NCBI RefSeq assembly: GCF_001612785.1
Contig: NZ_BDBC01000010.1
Location: forward strand, 248,001 to 312,000
Length of the DNA stretch: 64,000 nt
Source of the DNA: Nocardia beijingensis NBRC 16342
GTDB taxonomy: Bacteria; Actinomycetota; Actinomycetes; Mycobacteriales; Mycobacteriaceae
Reading direction: 5' to 3'
In this document: positions 16,686 to 26,082 of the stretch, piece by piece
How positions within the stretch are numbered: the first letter of the stretch is position 1
Layout of the letters: each line of letters starts with the position of its first letter
The notes under the pieces: generated by a model
Seen by the model: only the letters and a program-made list of their open reading frames with translations
Database searches by the model: none
What the model was told of the DNA's origin: nothing
Translations under genes and position numbers: made by a program

Positions 16686-17405
16686 GTGCGCAACCGAATC
16701 GTCATCGTCGGCGGTACCTCGGGCATCGGCCTGGCCGCGGCGCGCAGGCTCGCGTCCCACGGGCACGAGGTGATCATCGCGGGTCGCGACAAGAGCAGGC
16801 TCGAGGCCGCGCTCGCCGGTCTGGGCGAAAACGTCACCGGCCGGACCGTCGACGCGCGTGACGAGGCGGACCTGACCCGGTTCTTCACCGAGATCGGGTC
16901 GATCGACCATGTGGTGGTGACCGTGACCGGCCCGTCCGGCACAACGCCGTTCCGCGAACTGACCCTCGGGCATGTGCGCGAGCACGTCGAGGGCAAACTG
17001 CTCGCGCACACGGCCGCGATGCAAGCCGCGCTGCCGCACCTGACGCGGGGCGGTTCGATCACCCTGGTCTCGGCGGCCTCGGCGGGCGGCTCGATGCCCG
17101 CCACCGCGGCGCTGGCGGCGGTGAATTCCGGTGTGGAGGCGATGGTTCCGGTGCTCGCCGTCGAGCTGGCGCCGCTGCGGGTGAACGCGGTGTCCCCCGG
17201 CGTGATCGACACCGACTGGTGGAGCTTCCTGCCGGACGGCGCGCGCGCCGAGGTCTTCGACTCGATCGCCTCGGACACCCCGGTCGGTCGCGTCGGCACC
17301 GCCGACGACGTGGCCCACGCGATCGAGTTCCTGGTGGAGAACTCCTTCACCACCGGGATCGTGGTGCGCGTCGACGGCGGCGCGCGATTGGGAGCGCCGA
17401 AATAG
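16686..17405 (+). CDS. SDR-fold protein lacking the catalytic Tyr/Lys
   Basis: 239 residues from GTG, with AGGAGG 5 nt upstream. The N-terminus has a cofactor loop VGGTSGIG and the C-terminus the usual VNAVSPGVIDTDWW and VVRVDGGARL. However, where SDRs carry YxxxK this protein reads LAAVN, so both catalytic residues are replaced. Related atypical SDRs with this pattern are known. It may bind NAD(P) without classic ketoreductase chemistry or use a different mechanism. Controlled by the divergent TetR gene. Confidence 0.82.
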   Translation: MRNRIVIVGGTSGIGLAAARRLASHGHEVIIAGRDKSRLEAALAGLGENVTGRTVDARDEADLTRFFTEIGSIDHVVVTVTGPSGTTPFRELTLGHVREHVEGKLLAHTAAMQAALPHLTRGGSITLVSAASAGGSMPATAALAAVNSGVEAMVPVLAVELAPLRVNAVSPGVIDTDWWSFLPDGARAEVFDSIASDTPVGRVGTADDVAHAIEFLVENSFTTGIVVRVDGGARLGAPK

Positions 17406-17415
17406 GCGCGCGCCC

Positions 17416-18180
17416 CTACAGCGGGGTCACGTACGCGCCCGCGATGCCACCGTCCACCAGGAACTGGGACGCGGTGATGAACGAGGAGTCGTCGCTGGCG
17501 AGGAAGGCGACGGCGGCGGCGATCTCCTCGGGTTCGGCGAACCGGCCGACCGGCACGTGCACCAGGCGGCGGGCGGCGCGCTCGGGGTCCTTGGCGAACA
17601 GTTCCCGCAGTAGCGGGGTGTTCACCGGACCCGGGCACAGCGCGTTCACCCGGATGCCGTCGCGGGCGAACTGCACACCGAGTTCGCGGCTCATCGCCAG
17701 CACACCGCCTTTGGAGGCGGTGTAGGAAATCTGCGAGGTCGCCGCGCCCATCACCGCGACGAAGGACGCGGTGTTGATCACCGAGCCCTTGCCCCGCTCG
17801 AGCATGTGCTCGATGGCGTACTTGCTGCACAGGTACACGGAGGTCAGGTTGACCTCCTGGACCCGCCGCCACGCGTCGAGGCCGGTGGTGCGGATCGAAT
17901 CGTCCTCCGGCGGGGAGATGCCCGCGTTGTTGAACGCGATGTCCAGCCCGCCGTAGGTGTCCACCGCGGTCTGGAACATGGCCTTGACCTGGTCTTCGTC
18001 GGTGACGTCCACGTGCACGTACCGGCCGCCGACCTCCTTGGCGGCCGCCTCGCCGGTCCCGGCGTCGATGTCGGCGACCACCACCTTCGCCCCCTCCGCC
18101 GCGAAGCGACGGACCGTGGCCAGCCCGATACCGCTCCCGCCGCCGGTGACGACGGCGACTCGATCCTGTAAGCGCTGCAA
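17416..18180 (-). CDS. SDR family oxidoreductase, last gene of amine-catabolic operon
   Basis: 254 residues. TGGGSGIG cofactor loop, NNAG, and the active-site YTASKGG; C-terminal ITASQFLVDGGIAG. A TTG start is chosen because AGGAG lies 5 nt before it; an in-frame GTG at 18210 would add ten residues. It follows the aldehyde dehydrogenase by 29 bp. A role in oxidising or reducing a hydroxy/aldehyde intermediate of the pathway is inferred. Confidence 0.85.
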   Translation of the reverse strand: MQRLQDRVAVVTGGGSGIGLATVRRFAAEGAKVVVADIDAGTGEAAAKEVGGRYVHVDVTDEDQVKAMFQTAVDTYGGLDIAFNNAGISPPEDDSIRTTGLDAWRRVQEVNLTSVYLCSKYAIEHMLERGKGSVINTASFVAVMGAATSQISYTASKGGVLAMSRELGVQFARDGIRVNALCPGPVNTPLLRELFAKDPERAARRLVHVPVGRFAEPEEIAAAVAFLASDDSSFITASQFLVDGGIAGAYVTPL

Positions 18181-18209
18181 CGTATCTCCTGTCGGATGTG
18201 CGGGTGTCA

Positions 18210-19568
18210 CTACGTGGCGAGGAAGACGTTCTTGGTCTCGGTGAACGCGAGCGCGGCGTCCGGCCCGAGTTCGCGCCCGAGCCCGGAGTGCTTGAAACCG
18301 CCGAACGGCGTCCAGTACCGCACGGACGAATGCGAGTTCACCGACAGGTTGCCTGCCTCCACCCCGCGGGCCACGCGCAGCGCACGGCCGACGTCCCTGG
18401 TCCAGATCGATCCGGATAGGCCGTAATTCGTGTCGTTGGCGATGCGCAGCGCGTCGGCCTCGTCCTCGAACGGGACCACCGCGACCACGGGGCCGAACAC
18501 CTCCTCGGTGAGCACCCGGTCGGTGGGCGCGGCGGGCAGTACCACGGTCGGGGGGTACCAGAATCCGGCACCGTCCGGCGCGCTTCCGGTGAACGCCACC
18601 TTGGTCGACGGCTGCACGAACTCGGCCACTCGCTCCCTGTGCGCGGCCGAGATGAGCGGCCCCATCTCGGTGGATTCGTCGGACGGATCGCCGACGCGCA
18701 CCCCTCGCACCGCGGGTTCCAGCAATTCGAGGAAACGGTCGAACACACTGCGTTGCACCAGAATCCGGGACCGGGCGCAGCAGTCCTGTCCGGCGTTGTC
18801 GAAGACGCCGTAGGGCGCGGTCGCCGCCGCCTGCTCCAGGTCGGCATCGGCGAACACGACGTTCGCGCTCTTGCCCCCGAGTTCCAGCGTCACCCGCTTC
18901 ACCTGCCGCGAGCAACCCGCCATGATCCGCGTGCCCACCTCGGTGGAGCCGGTGAACACCACCTTGCGCACGGCCGGGTGGTCGACGAAGCGCTGGCCCA
19001 CCACCGATCCCTTGCCGGGCAGCACCTGGAACACTCCCTCGGGCAGGCCCGCCTCGAGCGCGAGTTCACCGAGCCGCAGGGCGGTCAGCGGCGTGAGTTC
19101 GGCGGGTTTGAGCACCACGGTGTTGCCCGCGGCGAGCGCGGGCGCGAAACCCCACGCCGCGATCGGCATCGGGAAGTTCCACGGCACGATCACCCCGACC
19201 ACGCCGAGCGGTTCGTGGAAGGTGATGTCCACTCCGCCCGCGACCGGGATCTGGCTGCCGAGCAACCGTTCCGGCATACCGGCCGCGTAGTGCAGGACGT
19301 CGCGGACATTGCCCGCCTCCCAGCGCGCGTTGCCGATGGTATGCCCCGCGTTGGCGACCTCGAGCTGGGCCAAATGCTCCAGATCCGCGTCCACCGCGTC
19401 GGCGAACCGGCGCAGCAACCTGGCCCGGTCGCCGGGCGCCACCTCGCGCCATGCCGCGGAGGCGTGCCGCGCCGCGGCGATGGCGGCATCGGTCTCCGCT
19501 TCGCCGACGAGCTCGACGGTCGTGACCACCTGTTCGGTCGCCGGGTTGAGCACCTGCGCTGTCGTCAC
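18210..19568 (-). CDS. NAD(P)-dependent aldehyde dehydrogenase
   Basis: 452 residues. VPWNFP, FTGSTEVG, the general base in LELGGKSA and the nucleophile Cys in AGQDCCARS are present, as is the C-terminal PFGGFKHSG. Its start overlaps the stop of the PuuD-like gene (ATGA). With the upstream gamma-glutamylation genes, it probably oxidises a gamma-glutamyl-aminoaldehyde or related aldehyde, the PuuC step of the Puu pathway. The exact substrate is unproven. Confidence 0.9.
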   Translation of the reverse strand: MTTAQVLNPATEQVVTTVELVGEAETDAAIAAARHASAAWREVAPGDRARLLRRFADAVDADLEHLAQLEVANAGHTIGNARWEAGNVRDVLHYAAGMPERLLGSQIPVAGGVDITFHEPLGVVGVIVPWNFPMPIAAWGFAPALAAGNTVVLKPAELTPLTALRLGELALEAGLPEGVFQVLPGKGSVVGQRFVDHPAVRKVVFTGSTEVGTRIMAGCSRQVKRVTLELGGKSANVVFADADLEQAAATAPYGVFDNAGQDCCARSRILVQRSVFDRFLELLEPAVRGVRVGDPSDESTEMGPLISAAHRERVAEFVQPSTKVAFTGSAPDGAGFWYPPTVVLPAAPTDRVLTEEVFGPVVAVVPFEDEADALRIANDTNYGLSGSIWTRDVGRALRVARGVEAGNLSVNSHSSVRYWTPFGGFKHSGLGRELGPDAALAFTETKNVFLAT

Positions 19569-20311
19569 GAGTCCCGCTCCCTTCGATAGGTGTCCGCCGC
19601 CTCGGTCAGCGCCAGGACCAGCCTGCGGTCGGTGGCGTCGGCCTCAGGATGCCACTGCACGCCGACCAGGAAGGACCCGTCGGTGGCCTCGACGGCCTCG
19701 ATCGTGCCGTCGGCGGCGTACGCGGCCGCGGTCAGGCCATCGGCCAGCCGATCGACGGCTTGATGATGGTGACAGTGCACCTTCACCTCTGGACCGGCCA
19801 GCCGCGCGACCCGGCTGCCCGCGATGGTCAGCACCCTGGTGGCGGTGAACCCGCCCTCGACGCCGGAGTGCTCGTCGTGGCCGACCAGATCGGGCAGATG
19901 CGGGATCAACGTGCCGCCGAGCGCCACGTTCGCCAGCTGCAACCCGCGGCACACCGCCAGGATCGGCATGCCTGCGGCCCTGGCCAGCTCGAACAGGCCG
20001 AACTCCGACTCGTCGCGGTCCGGCCTGGTGTAGCCGGGGATCCCGGTCGATGGGCCGCCGTAGCGCGCGGGATCGATGTCCGCGCCGCCGGTCAGCAGCA
20101 ACCCGTCCAGCCGTCGCACCAGCTCGGGCCGCGCGGCGCCCGCGGGCGGAAGCAGCACCGGGATGCCGCCCGCGGCGGTCACCATCTCGACGTAGGCGTG
20201 CGGCAACACCGCGCACGGCAGATCCCAGGCGTTGAAGCGGGCCCGCTCCACATAGGTGGGCAGCCCGATCACGGGACGGGCTGCCACGACCTCAGAGTCG
20301 TTCGAAACCAC
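19565..20311 (-). CDS. Gamma-glutamyl-GABA hydrolase-like class I glutamine amidotransferase (PuuD-like)
   Basis: 248 residues of the peptidase C26 fold: LLTGGADIDPARYG, nucleophile Cys in LAVCRGLQLANVALGG, and catalytic His/Glu in GVQWHPEAD. In the Puu pathway this enzyme removes the gamma-glutamyl group from the oxidised amine. The gene overlaps the end of the glutamine-synthetase-like gene by 20 nt and precedes the aldehyde dehydrogenase. Confidence 0.9.
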   Translation of the reverse strand: MVSNDSEVVAARPVIGLPTYVERARFNAWDLPCAVLPHAYVEMVTAAGGIPVLLPPAGAARPELVRRLDGLLLTGGADIDPARYGGPSTGIPGYTRPDRDESEFGLFELARAAGMPILAVCRGLQLANVALGGTLIPHLPDLVGHDEHSGVEGGFTATRVLTIAGSRVARLAGPEVKVHCHHHQAVDRLADGLTAAAYAADGTIEAVEATDGSFLVGVQWHPEADATDRRLVLALTEAADTYRRERDS

Positions 20312-21656
20312 GGATACGCTCCCAATCGGTGACCGCGGCGTCGTAGGCGTCCAGCTCCACCCGCGCCGCGTTGCGGTAATGCTCCACTACATCATCACCG
20401 AAGGCCGCGCGTGCCACCGCGCTGTCACCGAAGAGCTTGGCCGCTTCGCGCAGCGTACGCGGCACCCGGTGGCGCTGGGAGTGATAGGCGTTGCCCTTGA
20501 ACTCCGGCTCCAGCGGCAGCGCTCGATCGATGCCGTGCAGCCCCGCCGCGATCAGCGCGGCCACGGCCAGATACGGGTTCACGTCGCCGCCGGGCACCCG
20601 GTTCTCCAAGCGCAGCGCATGGTCCTCGCCGACCACGCGGATGGCGCAGGTGCGGTTGTCCCGGCCCCACGCGATGGCGGTGGGCGCGAAGCTGCCCACG
20701 GCGAATCGCTTGTAGGAGTTGATGTTCGGCGCCAGCAGATAGGTGAACTCGCGCAGGCAGTCCAGCTGGCCCGCGATGAAGTGCCGCATCAGCGGCGACA
20801 TGCCGTCCGCGCCGTCCCCCGCGAAGACCGCCTCGCCCGCCTCGCCGCGCAGGCTCAGATGGATGTGGCAGGAATTGCCTTCGCGCTCATTGTATTTCGC
20901 CATGAAGGTGAGGCTGCGCCCTTCCTGCGCCGCGATCTCCTTCGCACCGGTCTTGTAGATGCTGTGGTTGTCGCAGGTGACCAGGGCTTCGTCATACCGG
21001 AAGGCGATCTCGTGCTGGCCGGGGTTGCACTCGCCCTTGGCCGACTCGACATACATGCCCGCGCCGTCCATCTCCTTGCGGATACGGCGCAGCAACGGCT
21101 CGACCCGCCCGGTGCCCAGCATCGAGTAGTCGACGTTGTACTGATTGGCCGGCGTCAGCCCGCGATACCCCGCGTTCCAGGCCGCCTCGTAGCTGTCGTC
21201 GAACACCAGGAACTCGAGTTCGGTGCCCACGAACGCGCGCAGGCCGCGCTCGCTCAGCCGGTCCAGCTGCCTGCGCAGCACCTGACGCGGCGAAGCCGCG
21301 ACCGCCCGCCCTTCCGGCACCACGTGCTCGACGTCGCAGAGCACCATGGCCGTGCCCGGCCACCACGGCACCGTCCGCAACGTGCGCAGATCCGGCCGCA
21401 GCACGACGTCGCCGTACCCGGTCTCCCAGGAGGAGATGGCGTAGCCGTCGACGGTCGTCATGTCCACGTCCACCGCGAGCAGGTAACCGCACGCCTCGGT
21501 GGCGTGCTCGAGCACCTCGTCCAGGAAATAGCGTGCCGCGCAGCGCTTCCCTTGCAGTCGCCCCTGCATGTCGGTCATGGCGACCAGCACGGTGTCGATC
21601 TCGCCCGTGTCGACCCGGTCCCGCAATTGCGCCACACTCAGCATCCCGCTACGCAT
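20292..21656 (-). CDS. Glutamine synthetase-like gamma-glutamylamine ligase (PuuA/GlnA3/GlnA4 type)
   Basis: 454 residues. GTELEFLVFDD and NPGQHEIAFRYDEA are metal-binding segments, with NSCHIHLSL, PNINSYKRF and VPGGDVNPYLAVAA following. The last is a signature of GS-like ligases acting on amines such as putrescine or ethanolamine rather than ammonia. Start ATG has GAGAGGGG 6 nt upstream. First gene of a four-gene operon (ligase, hydrolase, aldehyde dehydrogenase, SDR) matching gamma-glutamylated amine catabolism. Which amine is open. Confidence 0.88.
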   Translation of the reverse strand: MRSGMLSVAQLRDRVDTGEIDTVLVAMTDMQGRLQGKRCAARYFLDEVLEHATEACGYLLAVDVDMTTVDGYAISSWETGYGDVVLRPDLRTLRTVPWWPGTAMVLCDVEHVVPEGRAVAASPRQVLRRQLDRLSERGLRAFVGTELEFLVFDDSYEAAWNAGYRGLTPANQYNVDYSMLGTGRVEPLLRRIRKEMDGAGMYVESAKGECNPGQHEIAFRYDEALVTCDNHSIYKTGAKEIAAQEGRSLTFMAKYNEREGNSCHIHLSLRGEAGEAVFAGDGADGMSPLMRHFIAGQLDCLREFTYLLAPNINSYKRFAVGSFAPTAIAWGRDNRTCAIRVVGEDHALRLENRVPGGDVNPYLAVAALIAAGLHGIDRALPLEPEFKGNAYHSQRHRVPRTLREAAKLFGDSAVARAAFGDDVVEHYRNAARVELDAYDAAVTDWERIRGFERL

Positions 21657-21771
21657 CCACGACCCCTCTCGGCACCGACCGTGCTCACGCTAGAGCAAAA
21701 CGGACACCTATGTGACGTGACACCGGAATCTCGTGCCCGCCGCGCGGCGGCAGGTGATCGGGCCGGAGGGA

Positions 21772-23154
21772 TCAGGACAACGGATTGCGGAGGGCCGCGG
21801 TGAGGACGGACAGCGGGCGAGGACGCGACGGCGCGGGCGGGCGCGGCGCGCGGATCGGCCGTCCGAGCCACATGCGCAGGAGCAGGCCCGCGAAACGCAG
21901 GTGACCGCGAAACGCCGGACCGGCACACGCGAGCGACCACCGGGTCCAGGTGCCGGCCGGGGGCAGCTCTCGACCGGCGAAGCGACCGGCGAGCCAGTCC
22001 ACCATCACCGGCAGCGCCAGGAATTGCAGCAGCAGATGGGTGCTGAGCCGATCGCGCAGATAACGCACGTGGACGCCCGCGGCGACGTAGCGCGCGACGT
22101 GGCCGTCCACGTCGGCGACCGCGATCACCTCGTCGTGCATGCCTTGCAGCACGAGCATCGGCATGGCCGGCGCGCGGCCGCCGGGGTGGATGTCGTCGAG
22201 GATGCGCCGCAATCCGTCCTGCTCGAGCATGGCGGTCAGACCGGCGTCGCTGTGCTTGTCGATGTCGCGGCGGGCGAAGCGATACAGCAGGGGGAACGTC
22301 GCGGTGGTCTCGGTCTCGGCCAGCCAGCCGAGATACCGCGCGTCCAGATGGGTGCGCAGCAGGCGGTCCAGTTCCGGATAGCCGCGGCGCAGCCCAGCGG
22401 TGAAGACGGCGGCGAATCCCGCGAAGAGGGTGCCGTTGAGCCGGACGAACGCGGCGGCCGGATCGCCCACCGGCGACCCGGCGACCGCGCCGACGACATT
22501 CAGCTCCGGCGCGTACTCCGCGGCCATCTCAGCGGCCCAGGCCGTGGCCAATCCCCCGCCCGAGTAACCCCACAGCGCCACGGGCGTGGCCGGTTCCAGT
22601 CCCAGCGGCATGAAGGCGAGAGCGGCGCGCACCGCGTCCAGCGCGCGATATCCCGGCTCCCTGGCCACCCCGAACCGGCCCGCGGTGCCACCGTGGTCCG
22701 GCACCGACACCGCCCAGCCCCGCGCCAAGGCGCTGGCGATCAGCGGCAGCTCCAGCTGGGGAATCGAGCCGGCCGCCCGCGCCCCGCGCCGCAGCGCATA
22801 GGAGGGAAGGCATTTCGAGGCCACCGCGTCGATCGCGCACTGGAACGAGACCAGCGGTCGCGGCTCGGCCGGGTCCGCGCCCCACGGCAACAGCACGGTG
22901 GTCACCGCGACCTCGGGCTTTCGGTGCAGATCACACGTCCGGTAGAGCAGCTGCCAGGCCGAGATGCGCTGGGACACAAGGCCGAAGAAGCCGATCCGCA
23001 CCGCCCGTGTGCGGACGATCGCGCCGGGGCGCAGGCGTCCGACCGCGGGCGGCGGGAGGTAGAACGGATCGTCCTCGGGCAGCATCGGCCGAGGCGAGAA
23101 CACCGCCGGATCGGGTGGCGGCTGGCCGCCATCCGTTTCGAGTCGCACACTCAT
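21772..23154 (-). CDS. Secretory-lipase-family alpha/beta hydrolase (LIP)
   Basis: 460 residues from the ATG preceded by GGAAAGGAAG; a longer in-frame start at 23256 has no such site. The nucleophile elbow is WGYSGGGLA, and the N-terminal part (AWQLLYRTCD) follows the fungal-type secretory lipase/inactive-lipase family common in Nocardia and Mycobacterium. Asp in GMHDEVIAV and a late His (STHLLLQ) fit the triad. No obvious signal peptide. Likely acylglycerol or ester hydrolase. Confidence 0.85.
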   Translation of the reverse strand: MSVRLETDGGQPPPDPAVFSPRPMLPEDDPFYLPPPAVGRLRPGAIVRTRAVRIGFFGLVSQRISAWQLLYRTCDLHRKPEVAVTTVLLPWGADPAEPRPLVSFQCAIDAVASKCLPSYALRRGARAAGSIPQLELPLIASALARGWAVSVPDHGGTAGRFGVAREPGYRALDAVRAALAFMPLGLEPATPVALWGYSGGGLATAWAAEMAAEYAPELNVVGAVAGSPVGDPAAAFVRLNGTLFAGFAAVFTAGLRRGYPELDRLLRTHLDARYLGWLAETETTATFPLLYRFARRDIDKHSDAGLTAMLEQDGLRRILDDIHPGGRAPAMPMLVLQGMHDEVIAVADVDGHVARYVAAGVHVRYLRDRLSTHLLLQFLALPVMVDWLAGRFAGRELPPAGTWTRWSLACAGPAFRGHLRFAGLLLRMWLGRPIRAPRPPAPSRPRPLSVLTAALRNPLS

Positions 23155-23298
23155 CCGGTTCTTCCTTTCCGACGGCACGGCCGTGATCGCGGGCATCCGA
23201 ATCCCTAATTCAGCCAACCAAGGTCGCGGCCGGAAAAGAATTGTCCCGAGTGCCAATCAAACGCTCGCGGATTCTCGCGTCGATGCAGTGACAGCGGC

Positions 23299-24447
23299 TC
23301 ACAAGCTGCCGTTGCCGCCGATCATCCACGGATTGAAGGTGCATTCCAGCGACGGCTGGGCGACCGGGTCGAGCGCGTGCAGCACGATCGACGCCGCCCG
23401 TGGGGAATACATCATCGTCAGATGGTCGGACATATCCTGCTCGCACCCGTCTTGCAGGGTGACGTTGTCCACCGTCGCGTCCGGCCCCGCCTGTAGGAAC
23501 GTCCATTGATAAGGGTTGGTGACCTCGTCGTGCCTGGAGCCGATCGCCGTGTACGCGACGCCGGGCACCGTGTCACCCTGCGCGTTCAGTGCGGCGTAGA
23601 ACGGCGAGCCGACCGCCTGCTGGATATTCGCGATCCCGACCAGCGGCTCGTAGAAGCCGAGAATGTTGACGCCCAGATTGTTGATGATCCGGCCCAGCGT
23701 GGCGATGCCCATCAGCGACGTGCCGTGATGCGTCGCCCCCAGGCTCACCAGCCTGCCGACTTTGCCCTGCCCGCCTTCGAATTTCAGATAGTGGTCGGCG
23801 ACCGTGCCGCCTTGCGAGTGGCCGACGATGTCGACGGCCTGCGCACCGGTCGCGGCCAGCACCCGGTCGACGAAAGCGCGCAACTGCGCCGCCGAATCCT
23901 CCATCCGGCCCACCCCGAAACGACCGGGCAGGATCGGGCCGAGACCGCCGCCGTCCAGGATGCCGGAGCGCCCGAAATTGAAGGCGAACACGCAGAATCC
24001 GGCGCGGGCCAGGCGCGGGGACAGGTAGGAGAAGGTGTCGTAGGCGTTGAGCCAGGTGCCGTGCAGCAGCACCACCGGTCGCGGGTGTTCCGCGGTAGGA
24101 GTGCAGTTCCAGCGGTTGGCTCCGGGTGGGGCGGCGTCGGGGTGGGTCAGACCGTAGGCGAACGCAGCCAGATACGCCGACATCTCCGGGCCTTCGCCGA
24201 ACGCGTCGGACGCGACGCTGGTCGCCCAACCCGACGAACTGCCGGTGTCCACGATCGCGCGCGGCTGCCTGCCGTCCGGAGCTGGTGTCAGGCCCGCGCT
24301 GATGTAATCGGCGAGCGCCTGCTGTGTCGGTTCGATCTCTTGCTGCGCGTGGGCCGCTCCGCCCCCGAGCGCCGTCGCCATGGTCACGCCCGCGATCAGC
24401 GCGGCCCCGAGAATCGCCTGCCGAGCGTTGTGCATCATTGCCAACAT
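23299..24447 (-). CDS. Secreted triacylglycerol lipase/esterase
   Basis: 382 residues with a signal peptide ending near AHA-QQEIEP. VVLLHGTWLN forms the oxyanion-hole strand and GHSQGG the nucleophile elbow. Late Cys (DGCEQD, LECTF) suggest disulfides in an exported enzyme. The C-terminal His in DHLTMMYSP completes a triad. GGAAG lies 8 nt before the ATG. Family: bacterial class 2 lipases and EstA-like enzymes. It is divergent from the PucR-type regulator. Confidence 0.88.
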   Translation of the reverse strand: MLAMMHNARQAILGAALIAGVTMATALGGGAAHAQQEIEPTQQALADYISAGLTPAPDGRQPRAIVDTGSSSGWATSVASDAFGEGPEMSAYLAAFAYGLTHPDAAPPGANRWNCTPTAEHPRPVVLLHGTWLNAYDTFSYLSPRLARAGFCVFAFNFGRSGILDGGGLGPILPGRFGVGRMEDSAAQLRAFVDRVLAATGAQAVDIVGHSQGGTVADHYLKFEGGQGKVGRLVSLGATHHGTSLMGIATLGRIINNLGVNILGFYEPLVGIANIQQAVGSPFYAALNAQGDTVPGVAYTAIGSRHDEVTNPYQWTFLQAGPDATVDNVTLQDGCEQDMSDHLTMMYSPRAASIVLHALDPVAQPSLECTFNPWMIGGNGSL

Positions 24448-24712
24448 TCAGTTCACTTCCATTCGCTCCGAACGAATGCGGCCCGGTGCCGCGGAGAGCA
24501 CCGCGACGAAATGTCTGCCACGACACATTCGGAGATGGATGTGATCGAGACCATAATCGTGAGCCGCTTTCCGAATGTAGAGCGCGCGCCGCGGCGGTGT
24601 CACTGCACCTCGAGGAGAACATTTCATCCGGAATGTTGGCGCGCGAGCCAAAAATCGAGCGACCGCGGTCGCGACCTTGCCGCGGGTTTCTGTGGTCGGA
24701 AACAATCGGCCC

Positions 24713-25960
24713 ATGTCCGTCGTGTTGTCCCCGGTGGCCGGAGACGCTCCCCTCGTCGCCCGGTTGCTCACCCGCTGGCCGCAGATCGCCGAGCGCATGC
24801 TCGCCGCTGGCCTCGGCACCACTCCGCCCGCCGCCGACCTGCCCGAAGGGCATTTCACCGCGGAGGTGCTCCCCGCGATCTACGCCTGCGGCCGCGCCGT
24901 GCTCCAAGCGATCGGTGAACAGCGCAGTTTCACCAAGACCGAAGTCGCGACATTCGTCGCCCCGGTGGCCGAGCGGCACGCCGAGGACCGGTTCCCCCTG
25001 CCCGTGCTGATCGAGGCCATCCACGGTTCCGCGCAGTCGGTGCTCCAGGAGGCGGCCGCGCTGGCCTCCCGCGAGGAACTCGACGATCTCGTCCTGGTCG
25101 GCAGCAGGCTGCTCGACCTGCTCATGCAGATCAACATCACGGTGGTGGAGACCTACGCCGAGGTCGAGCAGTCCATCTACAACGCCGAACGGGAGGCGCG
25201 CCGGGCGCTGTGCTCGGCGCTGCTGCACGGGTTGCCCGCGGCGGAGCTGGCGGCGCGAGCGGACACCGCCCTGGCCGAGCGCTACACGGTGCTCGCCATC
25301 CACATCCGGCCCGACGACCAGCCGAGCAAGGTCGCCACGCTCGTGGGGCGCCGCCGTATCCGCCTGCTGCACCGCGCCCTTGACGCACTGGCGGGCACCA
25401 CCACGCTGGCCACCTTCGACGGCTGGACCGGAATCGCGTTGCTGCCCAGCGGTTCCGACGCCGAACCCGACGACGCGCGCCACACCGGACTAGCCGCGGA
25501 ACTGACGGAGAACTTCGGAGTTCCGGTGTTCGTCGCCGCGTATCCCGCCGTGCCGAGGGACGCCATTCCGCAGACCGCGCGGGAAGCCACCGACCTCGCC
25601 GAACTCGCCCGCCTGCTCGGCCGCCCCGCGGGCGTCTACCAGCTCGACGACCTGCTGCTGGAGTACCAGCTCACCAGGCCGGGCACCGCCCGCACGCGGC
25701 TGGCCGAGCGCATCGCCCCGATCCTGGACAGCCCGCACCTGCTGGAAGCGCTCGACGCGCACCTGCGCCACGGCTCCGACCGCAAGGCCGCGGCCGCCGA
25801 GATCCACGTGCACCCCAACACTTTCAGCTATCGGTTGCGCCGCATCGCCGAACTCACCGGCGTCGATCCCGCCGACCCCCACGACTCCCGGCTGCTGGCG
25901 GCCGCGCTGACGATCCAGCGCCTGTATCCGGGCAAGCCGCCCGCCGAGGTCAAGTCCTAG
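24713..25960 (+). CDS. PucR/CdaR-type transcriptional regulator
   Basis: 415 residues. The C-terminal 60 residues (LLEALDAHLRHGSDRKAAAA and IHVHPNTFSYRLRRIAELTG) are the PucR-type helix-turn-helix. The rest is a GGDEF-like/sensor scaffold with no recognised ligand site. An upstream ATG at 24677 is possible, but the family usually starts near the one chosen. It lies 265 bp from the divergent lipase, a plausible target. Confidence 0.85.
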   Translation: MSVVLSPVAGDAPLVARLLTRWPQIAERMLAAGLGTTPPAADLPEGHFTAEVLPAIYACGRAVLQAIGEQRSFTKTEVATFVAPVAERHAEDRFPLPVLIEAIHGSAQSVLQEAAALASREELDDLVLVGSRLLDLLMQINITVVETYAEVEQSIYNAEREARRALCSALLHGLPAAELAARADTALAERYTVLAIHIRPDDQPSKVATLVGRRRIRLLHRALDALAGTTTLATFDGWTGIALLPSGSDAEPDDARHTGLAAELTENFGVPVFVAAYPAVPRDAIPQTAREATDLAELARLLGRPAGVYQLDDLLLEYQLTRPGTARTRLAERIAPILDSPHLLEALDAHLRHGSDRKAAAAEIHVHPNTFSYRLRRIAELTGVDPADPHDSRLLAAALTIQRLYPGKPPAEVKS

Positions 25961-26034
25961 ACCGATCGATCGCTGAGCGAATACCGCGCTTGCGACGCGA
26001 TGCACCCCGGCATGGCCCACAGCAGTGAATCTGT

Positions 26035-26065
26035 GTTAACTTAATCGCGAATGGCAGTTAACTTA
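26035..26065 (+). promoter_or_regulatory. Tandem GTTAACTTA repeats before the thiolase gene
   Basis: GTTAACTTA occurs at 26035-26043 and 26057-26065, 22 bp apart, two helical turns on the same DNA face. Each contains the palindrome GTTAAC. The second ends 18 bp before the thiolase ATG. It looks like an operator pair; no regulator gene is adjacent except the PucR-type gene upstream. Confidence 0.5.
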
Positions 26066-26082
26066 TCTGATCGGAGATGGCC

